Positions 47,071 through 58,424 of a stretch of 64,000 nucleotides of DNA are shown in pieces. The translations under genes were made by a program, and so were the position numbers. How positions within the stretch are numbered: the first letter of the stretch is position 1; the number at the start of each line of letters is the position of its first letter. Source of the stretch: Telopea speciosissima (lineage: Eukaryota; Streptophyta; Magnoliopsida; Proteales; Proteaceae); the NCBI RefSeq assembly GCF_018873765.1, contig NC_057925.1, forward strand, positions 50,356,010 to 50,420,009, read 5' to 3'. The notes under the pieces were generated by a model. That model was given only the letters and a program-made list of their open reading frames with translations, did not search any database and was not told the DNA's origin.

Positions 47071-48602
47071 TAGGGGTGTCAATGGGTCGGGTTGGGCCGG
47101 GCCTACCTAAACCCTGACCCTGACCCTAGAGGCCTTAACCTAAACCCTGACCCTGACCCTGACCCAACCCTGGCAGGGTCAAGAAACCCTCAACCCTGAC
47201 CCGACCCTGGCAGGGTCGGGTTGGCCCTGATTGACCCTGTCTTGACCCTGACTCTGACTTTATTTTTAAAATTTTTGGGGTTTTTACTGCGGAGAGAGTA
47301 TAAAAACAATTCCTCAACTATGCATCTGTCACTAAAACCATCACTAGATTCTCATGAAACTATAGGTAAATCTAAAAATGCACCCACAATTGATCCACTC
47401 ATTAATTAAGTAGAGTGGCATCTCTGAGCGACCTTAACAAAAATCCACCATTATTGCTTCATAAAACAAATTGAGAATAACAGAATTGATAACAATAATC
47501 TATTGTTTTGGGGCCATAATCTACAACAATTTAATCTCATATACACCTGTATATTAAAACAGAATTACAATAGCCAATCATGACCTGCGGCCATAGATAA
47601 ACCATGGATACAGCTACAATGTGGTAAATAATACTAATCCCAAGAAGATAGATAAACCACAGGTACAACTACAACATGGTAAATATTTCTCAGCCCAAGA
47701 ATGAGAGTTTGAAGCCTGTTCTTGAAGAAAATAGAAACAGAAAATACCGACAAAAGGTAAGGATATGCACCCACCAATCCATTGGCAAGATAACACCAGC
47801 AAACTTTTGCCTCAGGCCTGATTTAACGCTTGCCACCATGATGTCTAGGGCCAGATCTTGGACCAGGATACCGAGCAAACTGCATCTGCAGGAAGGATGG
47901 GTATTGGGATTCGTGTGGGGAAGAAATGACTAAAGGAGGGTTTTGAAGGAAGAACGATAGACGCTCGCAGTTGAGGCTAGGGCTCAGGAGCTTCCAAAGT
48001 TCCAGTGACCTTCTCCTCCAAACGAGAACGATACACGTAGGTAAGCCTAGGGCTCAGTATCTTCCAGTGACCTCCTCCAAACGAGAACGATACAAGGAGG
48101 CTAGGGTTCATGATCTTCCAGCGACCTTCTCCTCCGAACGAGAACGATACACGCAGTCACAAACATGAGGCTAGGGCTCAAGATCTTCGATCTTCGATCT
48201 TTGATCTTCTCCTCCAAAAGAGCACGATAGATGAGGCTAATCCAAACACTAGGTGGGAGATAAAACGAAATGCTGGGACTTAAGAAATTAGGGTTTCTTG
48301 TTTTCTAAAGCAACAACTTAAATCCTACGGTCCTAACAAAAACAAAAAAAAAAACCTTAAATCCTACGATACAAAATGGACACCCAAAAGCCCAACCTAT
48401 ATTGTATATAATTATAATTAGTATAGGGTCGGGTCGGGCCGGGCGGGCTAAGCCCGGGCTTAAACCCTAACCCGACCCGACCCGCCAGGCCGGGTATTTC
48501 TAACCCAAACCCGCCCTTCGGGTTGAAAAATCAGGGTCGGGTCCGGCCGGGCTCGGGCGGGTTCGGGCGGGTTCGGCTAGCCGGGCTTTTTTGACAGGCC
48601 TA
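47071..48602. mobile_element. Complete non-autonomous hAT element with 8-bp target duplication
   Basis: The left end taggggtgtcaatgggtcgg and right end ..cttttttgacaggccta give 12-bp terminal inverted repeats with two mismatches. The flanks are cataggcg at 47063-47070 and 48603-48610, identical 8-mers as expected for hAT. Subterminal regions are packed with gaccctgaccct / ggcagggtc repeats on the left and ccgggc/ggtcggg words on the right. No transposase frame exists in the 1532 bp. The middle (47280-48300) has normal composition and includes a short tandem repeat at 47975-48240. Confidence 0.85.
47975..48240. repeat. Minisatellite inside the hAT element, 4 units
   Basis: Four variable units of about 55-70 bp share tagggctca, atcttccagtgacc, ttctcctcc and aaacgagaacgataca in the same order. 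The last unit has an extra cttcgat triplication. Confidence 0.8.
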
Positions 48603-48610
48603 CATAGGCG

Positions 48611-49560
48611 GCGGTCAAGTCAGCAGGCGCATCTTAGCAATTACTCCATTAGATTTTTACGAATAATTATCTTAACTTTAATCATTAATTTTTACAAGAC
48701 ATAAAGAATGAAAAGAAAATTAATTCTAATTTTAGAACCAATGGATCAATTGAGATTCTCTACTTTCGCTTGCCCCTACTGTCGTGTGCGTCCCACAAAC
48801 GAACAAGGCAAAAAAAAGCTCAAATAGAATATTCACCCCATCCACCAATGAACCACACATATTCAAATAATTAAAAGGAAGAGGGTTCAATGAAAAGCAG
48901 TGTGGCCTTGATCCAATGGAGTCCGAAACCCCTACCCATGTGGGGAATCACCCCACATGATGAGAACCAATCAAATAGAATCAGTACTTGGTCTCAGGAT
49001 CTCTACACCAGCATATCCAGAAAAGTGGAGTCCGGAACCCCTACCCATGTAGAATCCTGCCCCTATGTTGGTGTTGGGGCCACACTCTAATCCAGAAAAG
49101 TCTTTTTCATAATTTCCTACAAAAAATAATGGGGCATAAGATCACTACTTGGTCTCATGGTCTCTACACCAGCATATAGGTCAATGGAAGAGTGCCTCTC
49201 AGTATCTGGCCAAGGGACAAGGGCATCATTTCATAATGCCTTATCAGAAAGCATAGGGTGTACCATCAAGTGGGGATCTTTTTCTCAATATAATATGAAA
49301 AAAGAAAAAGACCTGTCCGAGAGCATGGCCCCGGCCCTGCACCTGCACCTGAGCCAATGGGAGCATGCAAACAGGCATTAATTGGGGGATCAGGGGCACG
49401 GTGGTCATTTAACGAACCTTGTGTCTGGGACGGAGGGGCCAAGGTCATCCTTTTCCCTAAAATTGAAAACGAAGAAGTAATAATTGGTCAGAGCCTTTCA
49501 TCATTATCAATCATCGTCCAAACTCGAACGAAGCGCAATTCTCTGGTTCCAATATCTGGC

Positions 49561-49605
<45 letters not shown>

Positions 49606-50064
49606 GTCTCCACTAATTTTGGTTTTCTTCTTCTTTACTTGTATTTACATGTAACCTTTTGGCAACTTTTTTCCTTTCTTCTGCAATTCCTTCTGTCTTT
49701 TTTTTTTTGGGTTGTGAACTCTGCTGCAGAAGCATGAGATTTCTGTAAGAAATATCTTGTTTTGTGTCTTATTTCTCTCCATTTGGATTTCCTAACTTTT
49801 AAATTTGTTTCCAATTGTCTCCAAAAGGGAAAACTCTAATTCTGTGAACAATCTCGTCGAAATTGGCATTGGTGAATTCGAGTGTCCTTTTCGAATCTCA
49901 TTAAGAGCCTCAGGGATCCTCAACTCTAGATCTTCAATATCAAAACGGATGGATTTATCCATCTGTTGTCGAAAGGTGGTAGCTTTTCCATTGATCACTC
50001 ATTGGGGACCCTCTTTTTATCTGGGCTGATGGATCCACTCAGCTGCGATTCGAACAACTGATCC
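48611..50064. other. Upstream region of the CaaX-tailed protein gene
   Basis: A repeated segment lies at 48900-49180: acccctacccatgt at 48928 and 49037, and tctctacaccagcatat at 48997 and 49159. There is a (CT)n run at about 49564-49603, probably in the 5' UTR or promoter, and a pyrimidine-rich leader up to the ATG. A 5' UTR intron is possible but not provable. Confidence 0.5.
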
Positions 50065-53000
50065 ATGGCTACGGTCGTTTCTAACCCTAATGGCTGCAAA
50101 AGCAAGCCCTCAGAAACAAAAGATCCTCAGAGAGGCCAGGTTACTCTTGATAGAGAAGAAAATGATGAATTGAAGTCTTTGCTATCGCCTAGAAGGGGTG
50201 GCATATCGAAGAACCCGAAGAAATCGCGTCAAAAAGTGCAGTGGAAAGACAGGAACGGTAATAAGCTTGTGGAAGTTTTGGAATTCCAACCAAGGTAATA
50301 CATGGGCTCACTCTTGCTCTGTGTTACTCTTTTTTTCCCACCATGTATCCATCGTAATGCATTAGCATGGTTAGGAAGTAGTAACTATGATGTCTCCATT
50401 TTAGTTTTGACCTTCTGTGATTTTTGCCTGATTTGCTTTGCCTGCAAGCCTTTGCTTTGGAACTTAATCACAGTATTTTTACTCTCTAATGCATAAATGT
50501 AATGTAAGATGTTGCCGCTATACGTCTCTTTGACAGACAAGTTTTGGTTCATCATCAGTGTAGTTTGAGAAGGATTTTATCTCATTTAGTCACTAAATTT
50601 AATATGCTTAGTTGAGCAGGCTCTAAAATCTCATCATGCCACAATTTAAATGTGATGCATATCAAGGTTAGCTTGAATTAAGCGTTAAAAGGCCAGAACT
50701 TTGGACAAATAAGAATTTGATGGTGCCCAATGGTGGGTTAATTTGTTATGCTGGTTCCTGTTGTTGTGGTTGATACTTAAATATGACATAAAACTTGATT
50801 TTTGTTACCATATCTTTCAATCAACATCAACTATTGTTATCAGCACTTCTTTTGATATTTAAAACCTGCCCATATTTTATTTGATTGGCAGTTTGAGGCA
50901 TTAAAAGACATAAAACTTGATGTTTTGTTTCCATAACTATCACTTGACATCAACTATTTTTTCAGCACTTCTTCTGATTTTTTAAACTTGCCCACCTTAA
51001 TATCATCCATTTGATTGGTAGTTTGAGGCATTGTATATGTGGCACACTAAAAATATTGACAAAAAGTTGCTGAGATATAAGATGGATGCCAAATGGGTAT
51101 TCTGAATACTCCTGACAAATCCTTCATTTTCTTGAATTGTATTTTGAACTCGTCATCATCGTATTCCTATAAGAGGTGTTGTAAGAAACTCATCCTATGC
51201 AGCCTTCCAAACTTCCTAGTTCTATCGTTATCCTCTTCAATCTGTTGGTTCTGGCACTACAACCTTAAGTGAGTGGAAATTGTGCACATTTTAATTGATG
51301 GGATTCATTTTTGTCTACTCCTTCATGGAATTCCATATGATTCTTCCGTAATTACAGCATAGTCTCTTTGCTACTAATCACCTTTTCCATGAAATCAGAA
51401 GTTCCAAAACAGTATGCAAATTTCACTGTGCAGTAATGTGACAGTATTTCAAAGAGTTTGAATTTGCCTAGTGACACAAACCTTGCAGCAAAATTTCCAT
51501 AATCTCTCTGATATTCTACAACTTGTTTGGTTTCTTCATAAAGTTAAGATTTCCCTATTGTGAGTTCTAAGGAGCGCGTATTATGGGGGTCTGATTCTTC
51601 AGGCAAATATAGATAGCTGTGCGCCTAGCTTTAATTATGTGTGTTTATATGTTGCTGTAGTACCAAACTGTCATTGGTATCATTTCCTACAAGCTCATGC
51701 TCTAGTGAAGAGTTGCCTGGATAATTTACCTACATTTATAAGAATATTCTAGCTCTACATTCTCACTCCTGATGTTTCTCATGAACTATTATTCTATGTT
51801 CATGTAGGGGTTAACTTTGGACTGTGTGATCTACTTCTGTACTAGTTGCCCTTGAGAAATTTACAGGGTATTTTATGATTGTAGTATTTCAAATAGTAAA
51901 TAATGTGATATGCGATGAAAAAACTTTGGTACCTTATAGCCTTTGCCTTCTCTTTTCCTCAATGATATTTTGACTAATCTACTTCAAGATGATTGGAAAC
52001 AGCCTCTCCTGCGAAGCAGGGGGTAAGGCTGCGTACATTTGCCTCTCCCAGGCCCTGCAGTAGCAGGAGCCTTGTGCACTAGGTTGCTCTTTTTACTTCA
52101 AGATGAAAAGAGGGGCATACCCAGTGCACGAGGACGCAGCCTTACCCCTGCTTTTGTAGAGAGGCTGTTTCCTGACTCGAACCCGTGACCACTTGATCAC
52201 AATGGAGCAACCTTACTGTTGCACCAATGCTCGCCCTCTTCTACTTCAATATTAAATTCTATTGAAAATTCAGCTTCTCGTAGATTTCTCTTTCTGCCAA
52301 TGCAGTCCTTTCCACCTTATAAAGTAGGTATTTAGAGACGCCATTATATGATAGTTGGCTCAGATCATAGTGTGATCTGTTAAGTATTCCCAATTCTTTG
52401 AGCCTGTTGTTTGAGTTCAATGCTATTTCCAAGATTTTTTGAACCATCTGTCAGAGCGCAGAACAATATTTTTTCTTTTTCTGTGGAGATATCCATAGTT
52501 GAGGGTGACTGAAATTGCTGTGATAATGAACCCAAGCTTTGAGAAGGCACCATGTGGACCAATGCTTGTGTCATTTCTTCAGGAAGTTGCAAATTATCTT
52601 TATCATTTAATTTTTTATTAAGAAAAGGAGAGATTAGGCTTAGTCACAAGCTTTGAGTCTGATTTGGAGATTTATTTTAAAGAACTGGTGATAACCTCTG
52701 CTTTCAGCCCTTGTCCTCTGGAATTCCTACTGATAGGTTGCAGGGGTGGCATTACACTGATTTTCTACCACAGAGCACTTCATTTAGTACTTTAACTGTT
52801 AATCTTGGGCGAGAAGCTATAGCTTTCAAGAAGCAGGTGTCTTCATGTTTCATAATGGTATAAATATTTTTAGCTGTAGCTATTAGAAAGTAACAACATA
52901 TGAGTTCTTTTCTTTTTTAAGTAAAGACAACATATGAGTTCTTTAGGGCTTATTTTTTCGCTAGAATAAAGGGCATCATATGTCTTTTACATATCTTCTA

Positions 53001-53320
53001 CTTGCTTTTTTCTTTGATGAGAATAGTGTAGTAGATCCAATTTTCTACAGTTATCCATGCTGCAAAACTACTTAACCTTGTAAAAGGGCTAAAAGGAGAC
53101 CATTAAGAATATTACCATGCATATCTGATGACAGTTTTGCAACTATGAATTGGTTTTGTTTTGTTCCCCAACTCTCTCTCTCTCTCTCTCTTTGCGCATA
53201 AACTTACTTGTAAGTATTCATGTCTCGTCTTCTCACCCAGAATCCCCTGTTTGTGCTTGCAGTGATGCAAGCGACTCTGATGACGAGGGTTTAGATTCTT
53301 GTATCTGTACTATACTGTAG
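50065..53320 (+). CDS. Small plant-specific protein with acidic segment and CaaX-like C terminus
   Basis: Exon 1 (50065-50294) and exon 2 (53263-53320) join at AG|T to 95 residues: MATVVSNPNG.., a conserved basic core SLLSPRRGGISKNPKKSRQ then KVQWKDRNGNKLVEVLEF, an acidic stretch SDASDSDDEGLDS, and the end CICTIL. I recognise it as a small uncharacterised angiosperm family whose members usually end C-I-C-T-I-M/L. No enzymatic domain is present. CTIL fits a CaaX prenylation box (X = Leu favours geranylgeranylation) with a second Cys two residues upstream that could be acylated. That would make it a peripheral membrane protein, by inference. The 3-kb intron carries two Au SINEs. The tiny last exon supplies the whole acidic tail and the lipid-anchor candidate. 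Confidence 0.85.
51993..52092 (+). mobile_element. Au SINE, 5'-truncated, plus strand
   Basis: ggaaacagcctctcctgcg, ggtaaggctgcgtac and gagccttgtgcactaggttgctc are the Au SINE second half in order. The flanks are ctacttcaagatga (51979-51992) and ttacttcaagatga (52093-52106), a target duplication with one change. Confidence 0.82.
52107..52240 (-). mobile_element. Au SINE, minus strand, internally deleted
   Basis: On the minus strand it starts gagcattggtgcaacagtaag, with the tRNA-like boxes (gcaacagtaaggttgctcc and gggttcgagtc). It continues to ggtaaggctgcgtcc and the end ctgggtatgcccct, lacking part of the usual middle. Its flanks (acttcaagatga and ctacttcaatatta at 52241-52254) are the same target word as its neighbour's. 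Confidence 0.82.
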
Positions 53321-54572
53321 ATCACGTCGAATACACAAATTTGTCAGCTGAATAGAATCGAAAGGACCACGACCTCCAACTCTAACTTAATTGTGTTCTT
53401 AGTTATTGTTCTCCAGCTTGTGGCCATAAAGATGGACTGTCCAACAAGGAAAAAGAAGCAATCTTTCATCTCTGGCTTTATTTTGTTTCTTTCCAGAAAG
53501 GAAAGCCTGACCAATTTGAAGTTGCCGCATGGGCATTCTAATTATCAGATTTCATTGATATGGATCAACTCGTCAAAATGAAAGCAGATATATAAGAGAC
53601 TGATAATTCCCAAACATGTAATATATATTTAATAGACATGGAGCCTTTGTAAGTTGTCTAGGTTTCTGATAACTTCATGTGATATGTGTTGAAATGTTCA
53701 CACACCAAATACAATCCTATTGCACGAAGCGCCACTCCATGGCTTCTGGTATTTTTTTCTTTTTTGTGGTGTACTGATGTTAGCATGTAATATTTCTTTG
53801 AATTGTTTCCTGGGACAATATATAATTGGTTGCCTTTTCTTTTTTCTTCAATTCTGAGAAGTATTAAAACAGAGGCAGAACAGAAATTCTTCTTAGGATC
53901 CCTCGAGTTTATGCAGATAGGTAGTACTACTTCCATAATTGGGAGCCTTGCTGGGCAAACCCAATCATCTGCTTTTGTAACTGGTATCTCCAATCAGGTG
54001 GTGAATTCCAGTGCAGATCGATCTGTTTTTTTTTTTTTTTTTTAATTCGTTCACAGTAGAATTAAAAGAATCTTTTTTTTAGAGTTGGGGGCCTTGGGCT
54101 CAGTAGGCAGACCTAGAAACCAAGCCGATCCCAACCAAATACTTAAAGCTGTTCATATTACTTTGAAAGGGTTAGGGTTGCTGTTCACATGCCGAAAGAG
54201 GTACTGTTTTTAAACGTTGGCAGACTTTCATCATGTGCTTACTAGGTCCTGTGACAAGTTGCAGTTTTATAGAACTATGCCAAATGGCAAAAGAAACTTT
54301 TTTTTTCTTCTTCTTCTAAGAAATCAAGAATAGTATAAAGAACTGTCTTTTTTGGACCAAGGCTCAAAAGTGCTTTACAAGTTGGGCAACGGCACTGAAG
54401 TTGAGACTAGTTCCCATTTCAGCTTCCAGCAATATATGATGTCATGCTCAAGTTGAATCAGTTTGTGAGCTTGGTTGGTCCTTTATGTCAAACCACATGT
54501 CAGAGAAAAGCATCTATGGGTGTTTATGTAAAAATCTATGTAGAATAGATTTCAATTTCTACCAAAAAAAAA
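53321..54572. other. 3' flank and spacer
   Basis: 3' UTR of the preceding gene, then A/T-rich DNA with T-runs near 54027-54044 and 54299. A frame around 53810-53993 is open on both strands but matches nothing I know. Confidence 0.45.
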
Positions 54573-55447
54573 TGAATAGATTGGAATCAAGAGGTTTTAA
54601 GTTAAGCAGAACAAAGACAGAATATATGATGTGTAACTTTAGTCAAAACAGGAGAGGTGATGAAGTGGTGAAACTTGAAAAGCAGGAGATACCACAAAGT
54701 GAATGCTTTCGATATCTGGGGTCAATCATTAACAAAGAGGGGGATATAGAGGATGATGTGTCCCACAAAATTAAAGTAGGGTGGATGAAGTGGAGAAGGG
54801 CATCGGAAGTGTTATGTGACAAATGTATGCCCGTTAAGCTTAAGGGGAAATTCTACAAGACAGTAATAAGACCAGCTATGACTTATGGGGCAGAATGTTG
54901 GGCAGTAAAGAAGAGTAATATAGACAAGATGAGTGTAGCGGAGATAAGGATGTTGAGGTGGATGTGGGGCAAGACTAGAAGAGATAGAGTAAGGAATGAT
55001 TGTATTAGAACCGATTTGGGAGTTGCATCAATACAGGACAAGCTCTGTGAGAGCCGATTGTTGTGGTATGGCCATGTCCAACGGAAACCCATGGATGCAC
55101 TAGTAAGGAAGAGTGACAAGATCCAGCTTGACGGAGCTAAAACAGGTAGGGGCAGACCTAAAATGACTTGGAGAAGTGGTAAGAAAGGATATGCATGTGG
55201 TAGGGCTCAATCCTAGTATGACCGTAGATAAAGTTGTTTAGAGGACAAAGACCCGTGTAGATGACCCCTTGTAGAGGATTGTTCCCAGGATGCTGCTTTG
55301 ACTACTGCTTCGACGTATATCCTTACTTATTTTCTTAACTCCCTTTTACTCTTTTTATTTCTCTTACTTCCATTACTGTCATAGCATCTATCGGATCCAT
55401 GTAGCCGACCCCATTTAGTTGGGATAAGGTTATGGTTGTTGTTGTTT
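54573..55447 (+). mobile_element. RTE-clade LINE, 5'-truncated
   Basis: An open stretch encodes the end of an RTE reverse transcriptase and its C-terminal region: RLESRGFKLSRTKTEYM, FRYLGSIINKEGDIEDD, YKTVIRPAMTYGAECWA and LRWMWGKTRRDRVRND, then GRGRPKMTW. From about 55165 the frame shifts and continues in another frame (NPSMTVDKVV..). The 3' end is the typical RTE tail gccgaccccatttagttggg then gataaggttatggttg, with (TTG)n to 55447. Possible but weak target duplication: tctaccaa (54560) / tttaccaa (55452). Most of the element is missing, and it was recently active enough that the protein is well preserved. Confidence 0.88.
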
Positions 55448-55711
55448 GTATTTACCAAGAGAGAGAGAGAAGATAATTCAAGGTTTTTCTTCAATAAATG
55501 ATGAAATTAAATCCCATTAAAGTATGTATTATTTTCAATTTCCAATCTCTTTAAAGCAACAGTAATTAACAATAGACAAGCACTTCCTTAGCAGTACAAA
55601 CAACAGCATGGAATCTATCATGACTCATGAACAACAAAAAAGGGAACCAATGACCTTGAAACCACACACAACTTGAAACGACTCCCAGATCCCCAAATCT
55701 CAGCCTCTTAT

Positions 55712-57366
55712 CTAAAATTTACTGGTGTAAGCTTCAGCAGAACCTCTGTTTAAAGCTCTCTCCAGCCTTTTCTCAAATGGAGTAGAGTGCCAATTCACTC
55801 TCTTATCCTGCACAGAAGACACACACTTGTATCAGAGCCTGCACCATTAAACCACTGATAATCAAACCAGAAATATTACTTCACTGATACCTCTCTATAT
55901 TTGCTGGTTGTATTAGGTATGCCCTTACATGAAGAACCAGAGCTTGAATCCATGGCTTGACCTGTATGACTCCAGTAACTCCCCACGGTACCTATAATTG
56001 GTATTTCATCAGGGCTCCGGCTCGGTGACTTTCTTGGAGATGAAGATAACGCCATCTGTTTCAGCTCTTCAACCGTTAATGCGCCTAAAATTGGTCGATC
56101 TTCTAGACTTCTTGGCGAATTCGATCTCTGTGATCTGCTTTCTTCTGTTGATTCATTGGCAAAAGTGAATGAGCTAGTTTGTGTGTTAGGTGTGGTTTCA
56201 GTAGACAACAACCAGTTTGAAAGGCTGGCATCAACTTTGATTTCTTCATTTTTAGGCCTAGAGTGACTGAAGCTTTGGTTGGATTTCAAAGGTGATGACT
56301 TGAAAGTTGGCTCTGGACTGAAGGGTATTTGTGGTTCTTGCTCAAAATTGGTATTCTCCTTCTGAATCTTTGATGGTGGTGTTGCTGCTGCTCTTGGTCT
56401 CTCCGCCTTGACAGCTTTCCATTGTGAAAGATTCTCAACTGGGTTCAACACTGAGTGAACATATTTGCTCCTATCTCGAACATTCTGGTTCAAAGGTAAT
56501 GTCTTCAGTTCCCGTTCAGGTGAACTACAGATTTTGGTGGAACTGTTAACTTCCTTTTCATTCGGTGGAGTCGCACAAGTCTCTGTCCGTGATTCCACTG
56601 GTAAAGAGAAAAACGACTCGGAAGACTCTTCTTTGAATTCTGTTGGTTCAATATCTTCCTCATCAAAGTCATCCTCGTCATCGTCCAGATCGCTTTCATC
56701 AGATTCTATTCCTCCATCTTCATCATCACTGTCTCTGCAATTTTGGTATCTGTGGTTAGGGGGATAAGATCCCAAGCTAGATGTGACAGAATCATCCTCA
56801 GAGACCGAAAGGGATTCGGTTGTTTTTGCTGTTTTTTCTTCTTCCTTTCCCCTTTCTTTCTCTTCATCGTTCTCGGATGAATAATTTGTGGCTTCAGGTG
56901 CTGGTACGTGCTCATAGGTCTGCACATTCAGATCGAAAGTGACCTTTTTTCTGGCGCTGAAGCTCAATTGCTCTTCGGGCTTATCCCTACATAGAAAGCG
57001 AAAGAGAAGGGTAAGAAGTGTAAGCCATCTATAGAACAAGAACCAAGAAAACTCAAAGAAGCCAAATAAAAATCCAGAATCAAATCAACCTCTGTTCTGA
57101 AACAAGTCTAGTGGGTGTTTCCTTGCTTTCTTGGTTCAAAGAGAGTGTTGGTTTTAGTGGATCATAGCTTCCCTGTATCTGCAACAAAACTCGACACAGT
57201 AAGTAATTGGCAAATATAAACCAAAATCGATAAAACCCCAGAACGGAAAATTAAGAGCTTGAGAAGGTGCTTAATTTACCTGATGCGCAGGTAGGACATT
57301 ATGTTTACGGCGGCGCTTTCGATCCTTGTTCTTGGAGGGACCAAAACAAGCAAGAAAGCAACCCAT
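55712..57366 (-). CDS. JASON-like protein, 4 exons
   Basis: Exons on the minus strand are 57366-57280, 57178-57090, 56986-55891 and 55807-55712. All have GT-AG borders and phases that give 455 residues. The protein begins MGCFLACFG, a good N-myristoylation (Gly2) plus S-acylation (Cys3, Cys7) signal. A basic patch KDRKRRRKH follows, then the conserved KKVTFDLNVQTYEHV motif. Next come an acidic serine-rich region (DESDLDDDEDDFDEED), the conserved SNWL..TETTP and RPILGALTVEELKQ blocks, and the C-terminal NWHSTPFEKRLERALNRG box. These blocks fit the plant JASON family, whose Arabidopsis member controls spindle orientation at male meiosis II, so that its loss gives unreduced pollen. Whether this copy is the meiotic paralogue is unknown. 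Confidence 0.72.
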
Positions 57367-57964
57367 TAGAGAGAGGTCTCTGGTTCTGATTGGTTTCAGA
57401 GGCTGATTTGTTTCCCTATGACGAATATCCGTCAGAGGGTTCTCATTGCTAATCGGTGAGCCATGAGTGAGCGAATTGAGATACAGAGAGAGGACTGCGA
57501 AGGGTGATGGGTGCGTGAATGGAGAAGGAGAAGAGCGTTGTTTGTCTTTCTAGGCTACAATAGGAAGAAAAGGAAACTAAGAAGCAAAGGATAAAACGGT
57601 CAAGTGAATCCGATGAAATCGATGGGGGGAGTTTGAAATATGACCGTTGCAATAGTAGATGGGATTAATGGTGTGGTGGCGGCCAGAGGGTTTCTATTAA
57701 TTAAAGCGGTTCATAATCTCCCAGCAGTCTCATGTCCGTATGATTGGAATCCACAAGAGATAAGATGATTTTTGAATTAATTGTATTATCTGCAGCTTAT
57801 TAGTTTCTTTATTGAGTTATTTTTTCTTGATCTTCCAAAGTTTTTTTTTTCTTTTTGGTAAATTGATCTTCCAAAGTTATGAACATTAATACAGATGATT
57901 TTTTAGCCCACAACTTCCTCCCGGCACAAATAAATTTGGATCGAGTTTAGCGTACCCTATCTTT
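57367..57964. other. 5' flank of the JASON-like gene
   Basis: Contains the minus-strand 5' UTR and promoter. No certain TATA box was identified. There is a poly-T run at 57840-57850. Confidence 0.4.
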
Positions 57965-58145
57965 TATTGGGGTATCATGGTTTTAGTTCGTGGTATTGGG
58001 TCGGTTTTGGTTGCTAATATCGATACGTATCGGTAGTATTGGCCAGCATTGGTTGATTCTAGATTTTTCTTTTTTTTTAAAAAAATATTATCAATTGATA
58101 TATATCAGTATTGGTCACCATCGATATCTGATATTGATACCTAAA
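57965..58145. repeat. GGTATCGATA-rich dispersed repeat
   Basis: Begins tcatggttttagttcgtgg, then tattgggtcgg, atatcgatacgtatcggtag and tcgatatctgatattgatac. Same family as 43700-43970. Confidence 0.55.
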
Positions 58146-58424
58146 TTAGGCTCTCTTTGGTATGACTTTGAGAATTATTTAAAGGGATAATTTCAATTTT
58201 GGAAGTTATTTGGTAAGATTTGCACCTTATTTATGTGAAATTGAAAGCATTTTCTACAGAAATCCTGAAATAGCTGAAAAACTGTTTCACCTATTTTTTG
58301 AAAGAAATCTATTTCACAGTAAACACTATAATGAACGTGATTATAATAAAATAAAATCAAAACAAATCTCTCTCTCTCTCTCCACACCCCTGGAATAATA
58401 ATAAGGGAGGGATCATTGATAGGA
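58146..58424. other. A/T-rich spacer, possibly MITE-like
   Basis: ggctctctttggtatgac at 58150 resembles the tttggt edge of hAT-type MITEs, but no matching second edge was found. A short CT run lies at 58367-58382. Confidence 0.35.

Noticed and set aside
47135-47317. Repetitive GQGQGQ-type frame
   Set aside because: Translation of the simple gaccct repeat at the end of the hAT element, not a protein gene.
53658-53993. Minus-strand open frame of 111 residues with protein-like composition
   Set aside because: No known motif, open on both strands, in the 3' flank of another gene. Not enough to call a gene.
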